From Sphingobium arseniciresistens (GTDB taxonomy: Bacteria > Pseudomonadota > Alphaproteobacteria > Sphingomonadales > Sphingomonadaceae), in contig JARFNK010000005.1 in NCBI GenBank assembly GCA_029167225.1, positions 186,001 through 250,000 of the forward strand: DNA of 64,000 nt. The letters run 5' to 3'. The number at the start of each line of letters is the position of its first letter. Position 1 is the first letter of the stretch. Both the position numbers and the translations under genes were made by a program. This document shows positions 8,202 through 16,004 of this stretch, piece by piece. The notes under the pieces are model-generated. The model did no database searches. It saw only the letters and a list, made by a program, of their open reading frames with translations, and was not told the DNA's origin.

Positions 8202-10544
8202 ATGGCGTTTCGTCATTCCATTCGCGCGATTGCCCTTGCTTCGGCTGCCCTTGGCGGCCTGTCCGTCGTTCCGCTGCACGCGCAGGAGGCGGCGTCCGGC
8301 ACCGGCGCGGAGGCCGTGGACGACGGTGCGATCATCGTCACCGCCCGCCGCCGCGAGGAACGCCTGCTGGACGTGCCGATCGCCGTCACCGCCATTTCGG
8401 GCGATACGCTGGCGAAGACCGGCGCCATCGACATTACCGACGTGTCCAACAGCGCGCCCAATGTGACGCTGGAAAATTCGCGCGGCACCAATTCCACGCT
8501 CACCGCCTTCATCCGTGGCGTGGGCCAGCAGGATCCGGTGCCGGGGTTTGAGGCGGGCATCGGCATCTATCTGGACGATGTCTATCTCAACCGCCCGCAG
8601 GCCTCGGTGCTCGACATCTATGACGTGGAGCGGATCGAGGTGCTGCGCGGGCCGCAGGGCACGCTCTATGGCCGCAACACCATTGGCGGCGCGGTGAAAT
8701 ATGTGACCAAGCGCCTGCCGCGCGATTTCTCCCTGTCCGCGCGCGGCACCTATGGCAGCTATGATCAGGCCGACGGCATCCTGACGGTGAGCGCGCCGAT
8801 AACAGACCTGTTGCGGGTAGGCGGATCGGTCGCCCGGCTGTCTCGCGGCGGCTTCGGCGAGAATCTCGCCCAGCCGGGGGTCGAGAATTACAACAAGGAT
8901 GTCTGGGCGGGCCGTGCCAGCCTGGAGTTCGGCGGCTATGGCGCGCCGGTGTTCGTGCGCATCTCGGGTGACTATACCCGCGACAAATCCGATCCGCGCA
9001 ATGGCCACCGGCTGATCCCCGGCCGCCTTTCGGGGACGCCGGTGCTGGAGGATGTCTATGACACGCAGGCCGGCCTCGCGCGGCCGAAGCAGGATGTGAA
9101 GGCCTATGGCCTCGCGATGAACGCGACGGCGGAACTGACCGACACGTTCAGCATCAAGAGCATCAGCGCCTGGCGCAAGGATACCAGCTTCACCCCGATC
9201 GACTTCGATTCGCTGCCCTCCGTGGATGTCGACGTGCCGGCGGTCTATCGCAACGAGCAGGTGAGCCAGGAATTCCAGGCGCTGTATGAGGGCGATCGGC
9301 TGCAGGGGCTTGTCGGCTTCTATTATCTCGCGGCGAAGGCGGCGACCGAGTTCGACGTGATCCTGGGCACCACCGGCCCGCTGATCGGGCTGCCCGGCCT
9401 CAACAGCTATACCTCCGGCGACGTGCGCACCAACACATGGTCGGTGTTCGGCGACTTTACCTATGACGTGACGGACCAGATCGCCGTGTCGGTGGGCGGC
9501 CGCTTCACCAACGATCGGCGCAAGAGCCGCATCCTGAAGCAGACACGGATCGGCGGCACCTCACCGGTCTTCGGCGGCACCGCGATTCCCGTCGCCACCG
9601 CGACCGATTTCGTCGGCGCGAAGACCTTCAAGGAATTCACGCCCCGCGCCTCGATCAGCTTCAAGCCCACGCCCGACCATATGGTCTATGCCTCCTACTC
9701 CAAGGGCTTCAAGGGCGGCGGCTTCGATCCGCGCGGCAGCGGCACCTCCGCGCCCGACACGAACCGCGATGGCGTGCGCAGCTATCAGGAGATCTTCGAT
9801 TTCCTCTCCTTCGACCCGGAAAAGGTCGACAGCTATGAAATCGGCTGGAAGGGATCGATGCTCGATCGCCGCCTGAACATCGCGCTGACCGGCTTCTATG
9901 CGGACTATAAGGACGTGCAGGTGCCAGGCTCGATCGGCGTCGACGCGAATAATGACGGCATTTTCGAAACCTTCGTCGGCATCACCACCAATGCCGGCAA
10001 GGCGCGGATGAAGGGCATTGAGTTCGAGCTGGCGGGCACCATCGCCCGCGATTTCGCCGGCGATGGATCGGCCGTGACCTTCACCGGATCGCTGGGCTAT
10101 CTGGACGGCAAATATCTGCGCTTCATCGACGCCACCGGCACCGATGTCGCGAACCAGCGCGCCATCCAGAACACGCCGAAATGGACGAGCGCGGGCACGC
10201 TGGCGCTGGCCCTGCCGGCGATGGGGGGCAAGGTGGATGCCTCCACCACGCTCAGCTATCGCAGCCTGACCCACCAGTTCGAAACGCCCAACCCCTATCT
10301 GGACCAGCCGGGCTATGCCCTGTGGGATGCGAGCATCGTGTGGACCGCGCCGAGCGATCGCTGGTCGCTGGGCGTCCATGCGAAGAATATCGCCGACAAG
10401 CAGTATATCACCTCGGGCTACAACTTCGTTTCGATCAACCCGACCACGGGCGCGATCACCCCGACTCTGGGCCGCGAGGGCACGCTGACGGCCTTCTACG
10501 GCAATCCGCGGCAGGTGTTCGTGACCGGCACGGTCAAGTTCTGA
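8202..10544 (+). CDS. TonB-dependent outer-membrane receptor
   Basis: A 780-residue outer-membrane transporter. A signal peptide (about 1-27, ending LHAQEA) is followed by a TonB-box-like stretch DDGAIIVTARRREERL and a plug domain with VERIEVLRGPQGTLYGRN and GGAVKYVTKR. The beta-barrel ends with the aromatic terminus VFVTGTVKF expected for outer-membrane insertion. The ATG at 8202 is preceded by AGGAG. It belongs to the large sphingomonad class of receptors with a RGPQGTLYGRNTIGG plug rather than classic siderophore receptors. Divergent TetR and a downstream MFS permease suggest regulated uptake of a small organic substrate, not identified. Confidence 0.92.
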   Translation: MAFRHSIRAIALASAALGGLSVVPLHAQEAASGTGAEAVDDGAIIVTARRREERLLDVPIAVTAISGDTLAKTGAIDITDVSNSAPNVTLENSRGTNSTLTAFIRGVGQQDPVPGFEAGIGIYLDDVYLNRPQASVLDIYDVERIEVLRGPQGTLYGRNTIGGAVKYVTKRLPRDFSLSARGTYGSYDQADGILTVSAPITDLLRVGGSVARLSRGGFGENLAQPGVENYNKDVWAGRASLEFGGYGAPVFVRISGDYTRDKSDPRNGHRLIPGRLSGTPVLEDVYDTQAGLARPKQDVKAYGLAMNATAELTDTFSIKSISAWRKDTSFTPIDFDSLPSVDVDVPAVYRNEQVSQEFQALYEGDRLQGLVGFYYLAAKAATEFDVILGTTGPLIGLPGLNSYTSGDVRTNTWSVFGDFTYDVTDQIAVSVGGRFTNDRRKSRILKQTRIGGTSPVFGGTAIPVATATDFVGAKTFKEFTPRASISFKPTPDHMVYASYSKGFKGGGFDPRGSGTSAPDTNRDGVRSYQEIFDFLSFDPEKVDSYEIGWKGSMLDRRLNIALTGFYADYKDVQVPGSIGVDANNDGIFETFVGITTNAGKARMKGIEFELAGTIARDFAGDGSAVTFTGSLGYLDGKYLRFIDATGTDVANQRAIQNTPKWTSAGTLALALPAMGGKVDASTTLSYRSLTHQFETPNPYLDQPGYALWDASIVWTAPSDRWSLGVHAKNIADKQYITSGYNFVSINPTTGAITPTLGREGTLTAFYGNPRQVFVTGTVKF

Positions 10545-10685
10545 GGCCGCTGCATCGGCCAAGGGGGACGGGCCGGTGTGACGGGCATAAACCGCCCCAT
10601 CGGCCCGATCGTTGGCCCGAATATGTGATGACAGTCGCGGACTTGCCGATCGACGGATCGGCTCGGGTGGGCATAAGGGAATGAC

Positions 10686-11966
10686 ATGACAACGGCACAG
10701 TCCCGCTCCCCATCCGCCACGCAACCGGCTGAGCCCAGCCGCGCCTATCGCATCACCGTGCTGGGCATGTTGCTGCTGGTCTATACCTTCAACTTCCTCG
10801 ACCGGCAGATCCTGGGCATCCTCGCCGGCCCGATCAAGGCCGAGCTGGGACTGAGCGACACGCAGCTGGGCGCGCTGGGCGGGATTGCCTTTGCCTTGCT
10901 CTATTCCACGCTCGCCATTCCGCTGGCGATGCTGGCGGACCGCACCAGCCGCAGCTGGGTGATCACCGTGTCACTGGCGATCTGGAGCGGGTTCACCGCG
11001 CTGTGCGGCATAGCCGGCAGCTTTGGGCAGATGTTCCTGTTCCGCCTGGGCGTCGGCATTGGCGAGGCGGGGGGCGTCGCGCCCTCCTATGCGCTCATCA
11101 CCGATTATTTTCCCCAGAATGAGCGCGCGCGGGCGCTGTCCGTCTATTCGCTGGGTATCCCGCTGGGCTCGGCCGGCGGCGTATTGCTGGGCGGCTATAT
11201 CGCTTCCACCGTCGAATGGCGCAGCGCCTTCATCGCCGTGGGGATTGCGGGACTGGTGCTGGCGCCGCTGTTCCGGCTGGTGGTGCGCGAACCGGCGCGG
11301 GAAAAGGCCGCCGGGCCTGCCGTGCCGATCAGTGCCGCTTTCGGCATCCTGGCGAAGAAGCCCGCCTTCTGGCTGCTCGCGCTCGGCGCGGCGAGCAGTT
11401 CCATGTGCGGCTATGGCGTCGCCTTCTGGCTGCCCAGCCTGATGATGCGCAGCTTCGGGCTCGACCTGGTCGGGGCGGGGCAGTTTCTGGGCGCATTGCT
11501 GCTGATCGGCGGGGTGGCCGGGGTACTGCTGGGCGGATGGCTGGGCGACCGCATGGGGGCGGGGGACCGCGCCGCCTATGCCCGCGTGCCGGCGGTCTGC
11601 TATGCGCTGGGCATGCCGCTGTTCGTGGCAGGGGTGCTTTCGGGATCGGTGACGACGGCCTTCCTGCTGTTCCTGCTGCCACAGGCCTTGGTCTATGTGT
11701 GGCTGGCCCCGGTGCTGACCGCCGTGCAGCATCTCGTCCCCGCGCCGATGCGGGCGACGGCATCGGCGAGCTTCCTGCTGATCAACAATCTGGTCGGACT
11801 GGGCCTCGGCTCATGGGCGGTGGGCGCGCTGTCCGACGCCCTGACGCCGGCCTATGGCATCGAGGCGCTGCGCTATGCGATCGCGGCGGCGCTGTGCCTG
11901 TATCTGCTCGCGGCGCTGTTCATGGCGCTGGCGGCCAGGCATCTGCGCACCGACTGGGTGGGATAG
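10686..11966 (+). CDS. MFS transporter, spinster-like family
   Basis: A 426-residue inner-membrane permease with about 12 transmembrane segments. The N-terminal segment TFNFLDRQILGIL and AIPLAMLADRTSR match the MFS loop 2-3 signature, and FRLGVGIGEAGGVAPSYALITDYFP is typical of the spinster-like group often found beside TonB-dependent receptors in sphingomonads. It follows the receptor gene by 141 bases in the same direction and would carry the substrate across the inner membrane. The substrate is unknown. It is convergent with prfC, with seven bases between stops. Confidence 0.88.
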   Translation: MTTAQSRSPSATQPAEPSRAYRITVLGMLLLVYTFNFLDRQILGILAGPIKAELGLSDTQLGALGGIAFALLYSTLAIPLAMLADRTSRSWVITVSLAIWSGFTALCGIAGSFGQMFLFRLGVGIGEAGGVAPSYALITDYFPQNERARALSVYSLGIPLGSAGGVLLGGYIASTVEWRSAFIAVGIAGLVLAPLFRLVVREPAREKAAGPAVPISAAFGILAKKPAFWLLALGAASSSMCGYGVAFWLPSLMMRSFGLDLVGAGQFLGALLLIGGVAGVLLGGWLGDRMGAGDRAAYARVPAVCYALGMPLFVAGVLSGSVTTAFLLFLLPQALVYVWLAPVLTAVQHLVPAPMRATASASFLLINNLVGLGLGSWAVGALSDALTPAYGIEALRYAIAAALCLYLLAALFMALAARHLRTDWVG

Positions 11967-11973
11967 CCGCGGA

Positions 11974-13551
11974 TCAGCGCTCCTTGGTGGCGCTGAACTT
12001 CACGTCCGGGTTGCGTTCCTGCTGATAGCCCACGTCCCACGCGCTCTTCGCCATGAAGACGAGGTTGCCGTCGCGGTCGCGAGCCATGCTGGTGGCGTTG
12101 AACGCGACCAGATCCTTGATCGCCGCATCCGGCCCGGAAATCCAGCGGGCGGTATCATAGGGTGCGGGCTCCAGCCCGGCGGCGACCTTATACTCCGCCT
12201 CCAGCCGTGAGATCAGCACTTCCAGCTGCAGCTGGCCGACGACACCGACCACCCACTGGCTGCCGATTTCGGGATAGAAGACCTGGATGACGCCCTCTTC
12301 CGACAGGTCGTCCAGCGCCTTGCGCAGCTGCTTGGTCTTGGTGGGATCCTTCAGCGCCACGCGCCGCAAGATTTCCGGCGCGAAATTGGGCAGGCCGGTA
12401 AAGCGTACGTCGGCGCGCTCGCTCAACGTGTCGCCCACCCTCAGCGTGCCATGGTTGGGAATGCCGATGATATCGCCGGGAAAGGCCTCGTCCGCGATCT
12501 CGCGGTCCTGCGCGAAGAACAGGATGGGGGAGTGCACGGCGAGCGGCTTGCCCGATCCCGACGGAGTGAGTTTCATACCGCGCCGGAACTTGCCCGAGCA
12601 TAGCCGCATGAAGGCGATGCGGTCGCGATGCTGCGGATCCATGTTCGCCTGCACCTTGAAGATGAAGCCGGTGACTTCGCTGTCCTCGGGCTCCACCGGC
12701 GCGGGCTCGGCGGGCTGTGGGCGGGGCGGGGGGGCATGGGCGGCAAGCGCGTCGATCAGTTCGGTCACGCCGAAGAGCTTCAGCGCCGATCCGAAATAGA
12801 CCGGGGTCAGGTCGCCGTGGCGATAGGCGCCAAGATCGAAATGGGTATAGCCGCCCTGCGCCAGCTCGGCCTCCTCGCGCAGCCGGGCGAGCCCTTGCGC
12901 GGAGAGCACCTCGGCCAGCCTGGGATCGTCCAGGCCGGTGAAATGCTGCTCCTTGCCTTCAAACGCCTTGCTCGGTCCGGTGGGTTGGCGCAGGCGGTTG
13001 GTGGCGAAGTCGTAGATCCCCTCGAACTCGCCGCCCATGCCGACCGGCCAGCTCATCGGGGTGACGTCCAGCGCCAGCGCGTCCGCCACCTCGTCGATCA
13101 GCGAGAAGGCGTCGCGGCCCTCGCGGTCGACCTTGTTGACGAAGGTGATGATCGGCACGTTGCGCAGGCGGCAGACCTCGAACAGCTTGCGGGTCTGCGG
13201 CTCGATGCCCTTGGCGGCATCGATCACCATCACCGCGCTGTCGACGGCGGTCAGCGTGCGATAGGTATCTTCCGAGAAATCCTCATGCCCGGGCGTGTCG
13301 AGCAGGTTGAAGGTGATTGTCTCGCCATCGCGTGTCCGCTCGAACGTCATCACCGACGAGGTGACGGAAATGCCGCGCTGCTGCTCGATCTTCATCCAGT
13401 CGGAGCGGGCACGGCGGTTCGCGCCGCGCGCCTTCACCTCGCCGGCGAGATGGATGGCGCCGCCTTCCAGCAGCAGCTTTTCCGTCAGCGTGGTCTTGCC
13501 GGCGTCCGGGTGGGAAATGATCGCGAAGGTGCGGCGGGATGGAATGGTCAT
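11974..13551 (-). CDS. prfC: Peptide chain release factor 3 (RF3)
   Basis: A 525-residue translational GTPase that recycles RF1/RF2 after termination. G1 is SHPDAGKTTLTEKLL, G3 is DTPGHEDFSEDTYRTL and G4 is NKVDREGRD. The central insert and beta-barrel domains follow, including the C-terminal half KQLRKALDDLSEEGVIQVF typical of RF3 rather than EF-G. Length matches the family. It stands 186 bases downstream of the aldose-epimerase-like gene and is probably independently transcribed. Confidence 0.95.
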   Translation of the reverse strand: MTIPSRRTFAIISHPDAGKTTLTEKLLLEGGAIHLAGEVKARGANRRARSDWMKIEQQRGISVTSSVMTFERTRDGETITFNLLDTPGHEDFSEDTYRTLTAVDSAVMVIDAAKGIEPQTRKLFEVCRLRNVPIITFVNKVDREGRDAFSLIDEVADALALDVTPMSWPVGMGGEFEGIYDFATNRLRQPTGPSKAFEGKEQHFTGLDDPRLAEVLSAQGLARLREEAELAQGGYTHFDLGAYRHGDLTPVYFGSALKLFGVTELIDALAAHAPPPRPQPAEPAPVEPEDSEVTGFIFKVQANMDPQHRDRIAFMRLCSGKFRRGMKLTPSGSGKPLAVHSPILFFAQDREIADEAFPGDIIGIPNHGTLRVGDTLSERADVRFTGLPNFAPEILRRVALKDPTKTKQLRKALDDLSEEGVIQVFYPEIGSQWVVGVVGQLQLEVLISRLEAEYKVAAGLEPAPYDTARWISGPDAAIKDLVAFNATSMARDRDGNLVFMAKSAWDVGYQQERNPDVKFSATKER

Positions 13552-13737
13552 GGCGCGCCCATATAGGGATTTTTCGCGACAAGGCCAGCGAGGCGTGCGG
13601 CGCTATGTTCCGATGCAGCCGCGCAGCGCCGGCGCTTCATGCGTCCGCAACATCGGGATGGCGGGGAATGCGGCGATCATGGTGCAGCGGATCTTATGGT
13701 GTCGCGATCATCCGGCCGCTGCGCACCGCAGCATCGC

Positions 13738-14610
13738 TCATCCGTCCACCAGCGTCACATTCATGCGGAAGCTGCGTTCCTCGCCCGGCGGCAGGGCGAT
13801 GATGCCCGGCTTCTCCCACACGTCGCCCGTGAAGCCGACCGGATCGGCCATGCCGGCCCATGGCTCCACGCACAGATAATGCGCGCCCGGCTTCTGCCAT
13901 AGCCCCAGCCAAGGGGTGTCGGGGAAGTCGATGGCCAGGTGCGGGCGCCCCGGCACGCCCCAGAGCAGGCTGCGGCTGGCGAGATCGTCCCAGATCAGCG
14001 CGTCGCCCGCGAACATCGCATGGCTGGGCGCGAGCATGTCGCCCCGCACGGGGGAGGGGATGCTTTCCAGCGCGATCAGCCCCGGCTCGGTGCCGACCTT
14101 GCGGATCGGCGCGGGCTCGGGATGTTCGAAGAGGATGCGGTGTTCCTCCACCGCGCCGCCATAGGGCAGCGGCCAGGCGAAGGCGGGGTGATAGCCGAAG
14201 CTGAAGGGCATGGCGCTCTCCCCCCGGTTCACCACCGTCGCGGTCATGTAGAGGCTCGCCCCGTCCAGCGCGAAGGCCATGTCGAGCGCGAAGGCGAAGG
14301 GATAGGCGGCCAGCGTCTCTTCATCCGCCTCCAGCCGGAACAGCACGGATGATGCGCCACGCTCCACCACGGCAAAGGGCTTGCGGCGGGCGAAGCCATG
14401 CTGGGGCATCGGATATTCCTTGCCCCCGACACGATAGACGTCGCCGCGCGACCGGCCGACGAAGGGGAAGAGCAGCGGGGCATGGCCGGTCCACCATGTC
14501 GGATCGGCATCGGTCATCAGCTCGCGCCCGTGCGCATCGGTGATCGACCAGAGTTCGGCGCCCAGCGGATTGATGGCGGCGGAGAGGGTGGGGGAGGAGA
14601 TGGAGATCAT
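13738..14610 (-). CDS. Aldose 1-epimerase family protein
   Basis: A 290-residue galactose-mutarotase-fold protein. Motifs are NPLGAELWSI, PLLFPFVGRSRGD, PMPQHGFARRKPF (catalytic-type His), FSFGYHPAFAWPLP (second His) and CVEPWAGMADP. This is the LacX/YeaD-like branch of aldose epimerases that handle sugar anomers, possibly sugar phosphates, and not necessarily galactose. The ATG at 14610 was taken because it is directly before the folded domain; the frame extends further upstream but without family similarity. It is divergent from a small secreted protein gene. Confidence 0.82.
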   Translation of the reverse strand: MISISSPTLSAAINPLGAELWSITDAHGRELMTDADPTWWTGHAPLLFPFVGRSRGDVYRVGGKEYPMPQHGFARRKPFAVVERGASSVLFRLEADEETLAAYPFAFALDMAFALDGASLYMTATVVNRGESAMPFSFGYHPAFAWPLPYGGAVEEHRILFEHPEPAPIRKVGTEPGLIALESIPSPVRGDMLAPSHAMFAGDALIWDDLASRSLLWGVPGRPHLAIDFPDTPWLGLWQKPGAHYLCVEPWAGMADPVGFTGDVWEKPGIIALPPGEERSFRMNVTLVDG

Positions 14611-14778
14611 GTCTTCGGCCAAGGTCGGGCGCCTCCAGTTGGTCGGAATGGATCGAGCATAACGGCTCGGTTGGCGGCTGTCTCCGGTCGCTGAGAGGGC
14701 AATGCAGCATTTCCCGTGCAACTCTCGTCGCGGTCGATTGTTACGCTGATGCACCCCATGGTGCTTCCAGGAGACAGA

Positions 14779-15273
14779 ATGATGATCGTCAGGGCCGTGA
14801 TCGTGTCGCTATTGCTGATGTCCAGCGCCGCGATGGCACAGGAACAGGAAGAGAAGAAGAAGGACGACACGCTGGAGAAGGCGGGCGATATCGCGGTGCA
14901 GCCGGCCAAGGATGTCGGCATTGCCAGGACGAAGATCCCGCCCGTGCTGCAGCGCGCGGTGGAAGCGCCCTATGCGCTGCCCAAGGCGCGCAGTTGCAAG
15001 GCGATCAACGCGGACATCGCGGAGCTGACGGCGGCACTCGGCCCCGATTTCGCGACCGGCACGGAAAATAACGAGAATCGCACCGGCAAGATTCTGGAAG
15101 CGGGCGGCAAGACCATCGTCAACACCCTCATCCCCTTCCGCGGCCTCGTCCGCGAAGTGACCGGCGCCGCGCCTGCGCAGCGTCGACTCGAAGCGGCGAT
15201 CAGTACCGGCATGGCGCGGCGCGGCTTCCTGCGCGGCTATGGCAAGGCGAAGGGATGCAAAGCGCCGGCGTGA
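14779..15273 (+). CDS. Small secreted protein of unknown function
   Basis: A 164-residue protein starting at an ATG preceded by AGGAG. The first 22 residues form a signal peptide (VIVSLLLMSSAAMAQ cleavage region). The mature part begins with a charged EQEEKKKDDTLEKAGDIAVQP stretch, has two cysteines (in ARSCKAIN and AKGCKAP) that could pair, and a hydrophobic TIVNTLIPFRGLV segment. No known domain was recognised. The gene lies alone between the aldose-epimerase-like gene and the GIY-YIG unit. Periplasmic location is inferred. Confidence 0.68.
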   Translation: MMIVRAVIVSLLLMSSAAMAQEQEEKKKDDTLEKAGDIAVQPAKDVGIARTKIPPVLQRAVEAPYALPKARSCKAINADIAELTAALGPDFATGTENNENRTGKILEAGGKTIVNTLIPFRGLVREVTGAAPAQRRLEAAISTGMARRGFLRGYGKAKGCKAPA

Positions 15274-15349
15274 GGGGTGATTAGGCGTGGGGTGGGAAGC
15301 AGAAGGTCTGATTTTGGTCGGTGTTCCCGAAAAGCGAACAGAAGATCAT

Positions 15350-15384
15350 CCGTCATGCCAGCGAAGGCTGGCATCTCAGGCGGT
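15350..15384 (+). repeat. Family A palindromic repeat, left copy
   Basis: A hairpin with an 8-bp stem ATGCCAGC/GCTGGCAT around a GAAG loop, flanked by CCGTC on the left and CTCAGGCGGT on the right. It is 18 bases before the GIY-YIG start codon. Confidence 0.75.
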
Positions 15385-15402
15385 GGTGCGCAACGATAGG
15401 GC

Positions 15403-15693
15403 ATGGCGCGAGGCGGGTACACCTACATCATGACCAACAAGCCGAGAGGTGTCCTTTATATCGGCGTGACCGCCGATATTGGAGCACGCATCACTCAGCA
15501 TCGGAACGGTACAGGTTCTGCCTTTTGCAGGAAATATGGCCTGGCACGCCTCGTACTGATGGAACCGCATGATGATATCACACTGGCAATAAGTCGGGAA
15601 AAGGCGCTCAAGGCATGGAGACGCGAATGGAAAATCCGGCTCGTGGAGGACAGCAACCCCGACTGGCGCGATATTTCAGATGTCATTCTCTGA
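15403..15693 (+). CDS. GIY-YIG nuclease-domain protein
   Basis: A 96-residue single-domain protein. The name-giving motif is GGYTYIMTNKPRGVLYIGVT (about 4-23), followed by the catalytic arginine region DIGARITQHRNGTG and the metal-binding glutamate region SREKALKAWRREWKIRLVE. It belongs to the short stand-alone GIY-YIG class (UvrC N-terminal/YhbQ-like) common in alphaproteobacteria. It lies precisely between two inverted palindromic repeats, the second starting at its stop codon. A nuclease acting at the repeats is a possibility, not shown. Confidence 0.85.
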   Translation: MARGGYTYIMTNKPRGVLYIGVTADIGARITQHRNGTGSAFCRKYGLARLVLMEPHDDITLAISREKALKAWRREWKIRLVEDSNPDWRDISDVIL

Positions 15694-15727
15694 CCGCCTG
15701 AGACCCCAGCCTTCGCTGGGGTGACGG
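15693..15727 (-). repeat. Family A palindromic repeat, right copy
   Basis: An inverted copy of the repeat at 15350. The hairpin stem ACCCCAGC/GCTGGGGT carries compensated base changes relative to the left copy. It may also act as the transcription terminator of the GIY-YIG gene. Confidence 0.75.
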
Positions 15728-16004
15728 TGTGGAGACGGCGGCTCTCAGGCGACACGACTCTGCTCTTGGCAGTCCACAACTGGTTGCTGGCAGCCACCAA
15801 ATGCGGTTCGCACTGAGCCTGTCGAAGGTCTGCACTTGTCTCGACTATGCATATCAAAGGGAAGAACGGCCCTTCGACAGGCTCAGGGCGAACGGGGGAA
15901 AGAGCCAACTCTGCCCGACTCTGATCGCGTGACGGTCATGAAATCCGCTGAGCGGCGTGGCCGGCTGTGTTCCCCGCCGGCCAGTCGCCGCACTCGCGGG
16001 GGCA
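15694..16004. other. Intergenic region rich in palindromic repeats
   Basis: No gene is supported between the GIY-YIG stop and the pheT stop. The stretch contains the right family A repeat and an inverted pair of family C repeats. Confidence 0.6.
15803..15895. repeat. Inverted pair of palindromic repeats, family C
   Basis: The left copy (15803-15830) reads CGGTTCGCACTGAGCCTGTC then GAAGGTC. The right copy (15869-15895) is its inverse: GCCCTTCGACAGGCTCAGGG then CGAACGG. About 38 bases separate them. A second pair with the same core lies at 24023-24119. This core is a very common interspersed repeat in sphingomonad genomes. Confidence 0.75.

Larger units (their letters stand above)
15350..15727 (+). 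mobile_element. Putative 378-bp unit: GIY-YIG gene between inverted palindromic repeats
   Basis: A 35-base repeat at 15350-15384 recurs in inverted orientation at 15693-15727. The two copies differ at only four positions, and the changes come in pairs that keep the hairpin: ATGCCAGC-GAAG-GCTGGCAT on the left, ACCCCAGC-GAAG-GCTGGGGT on the right. Outside the stem both share CTCAGGCGGT. The right copy begins on the last base of the GIY-YIG stop codon. The layout of a nuclease gene framed by its own repeats suggests a minimal mobile or homing-like unit, but mobility is inferred. Confidence 0.5.
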
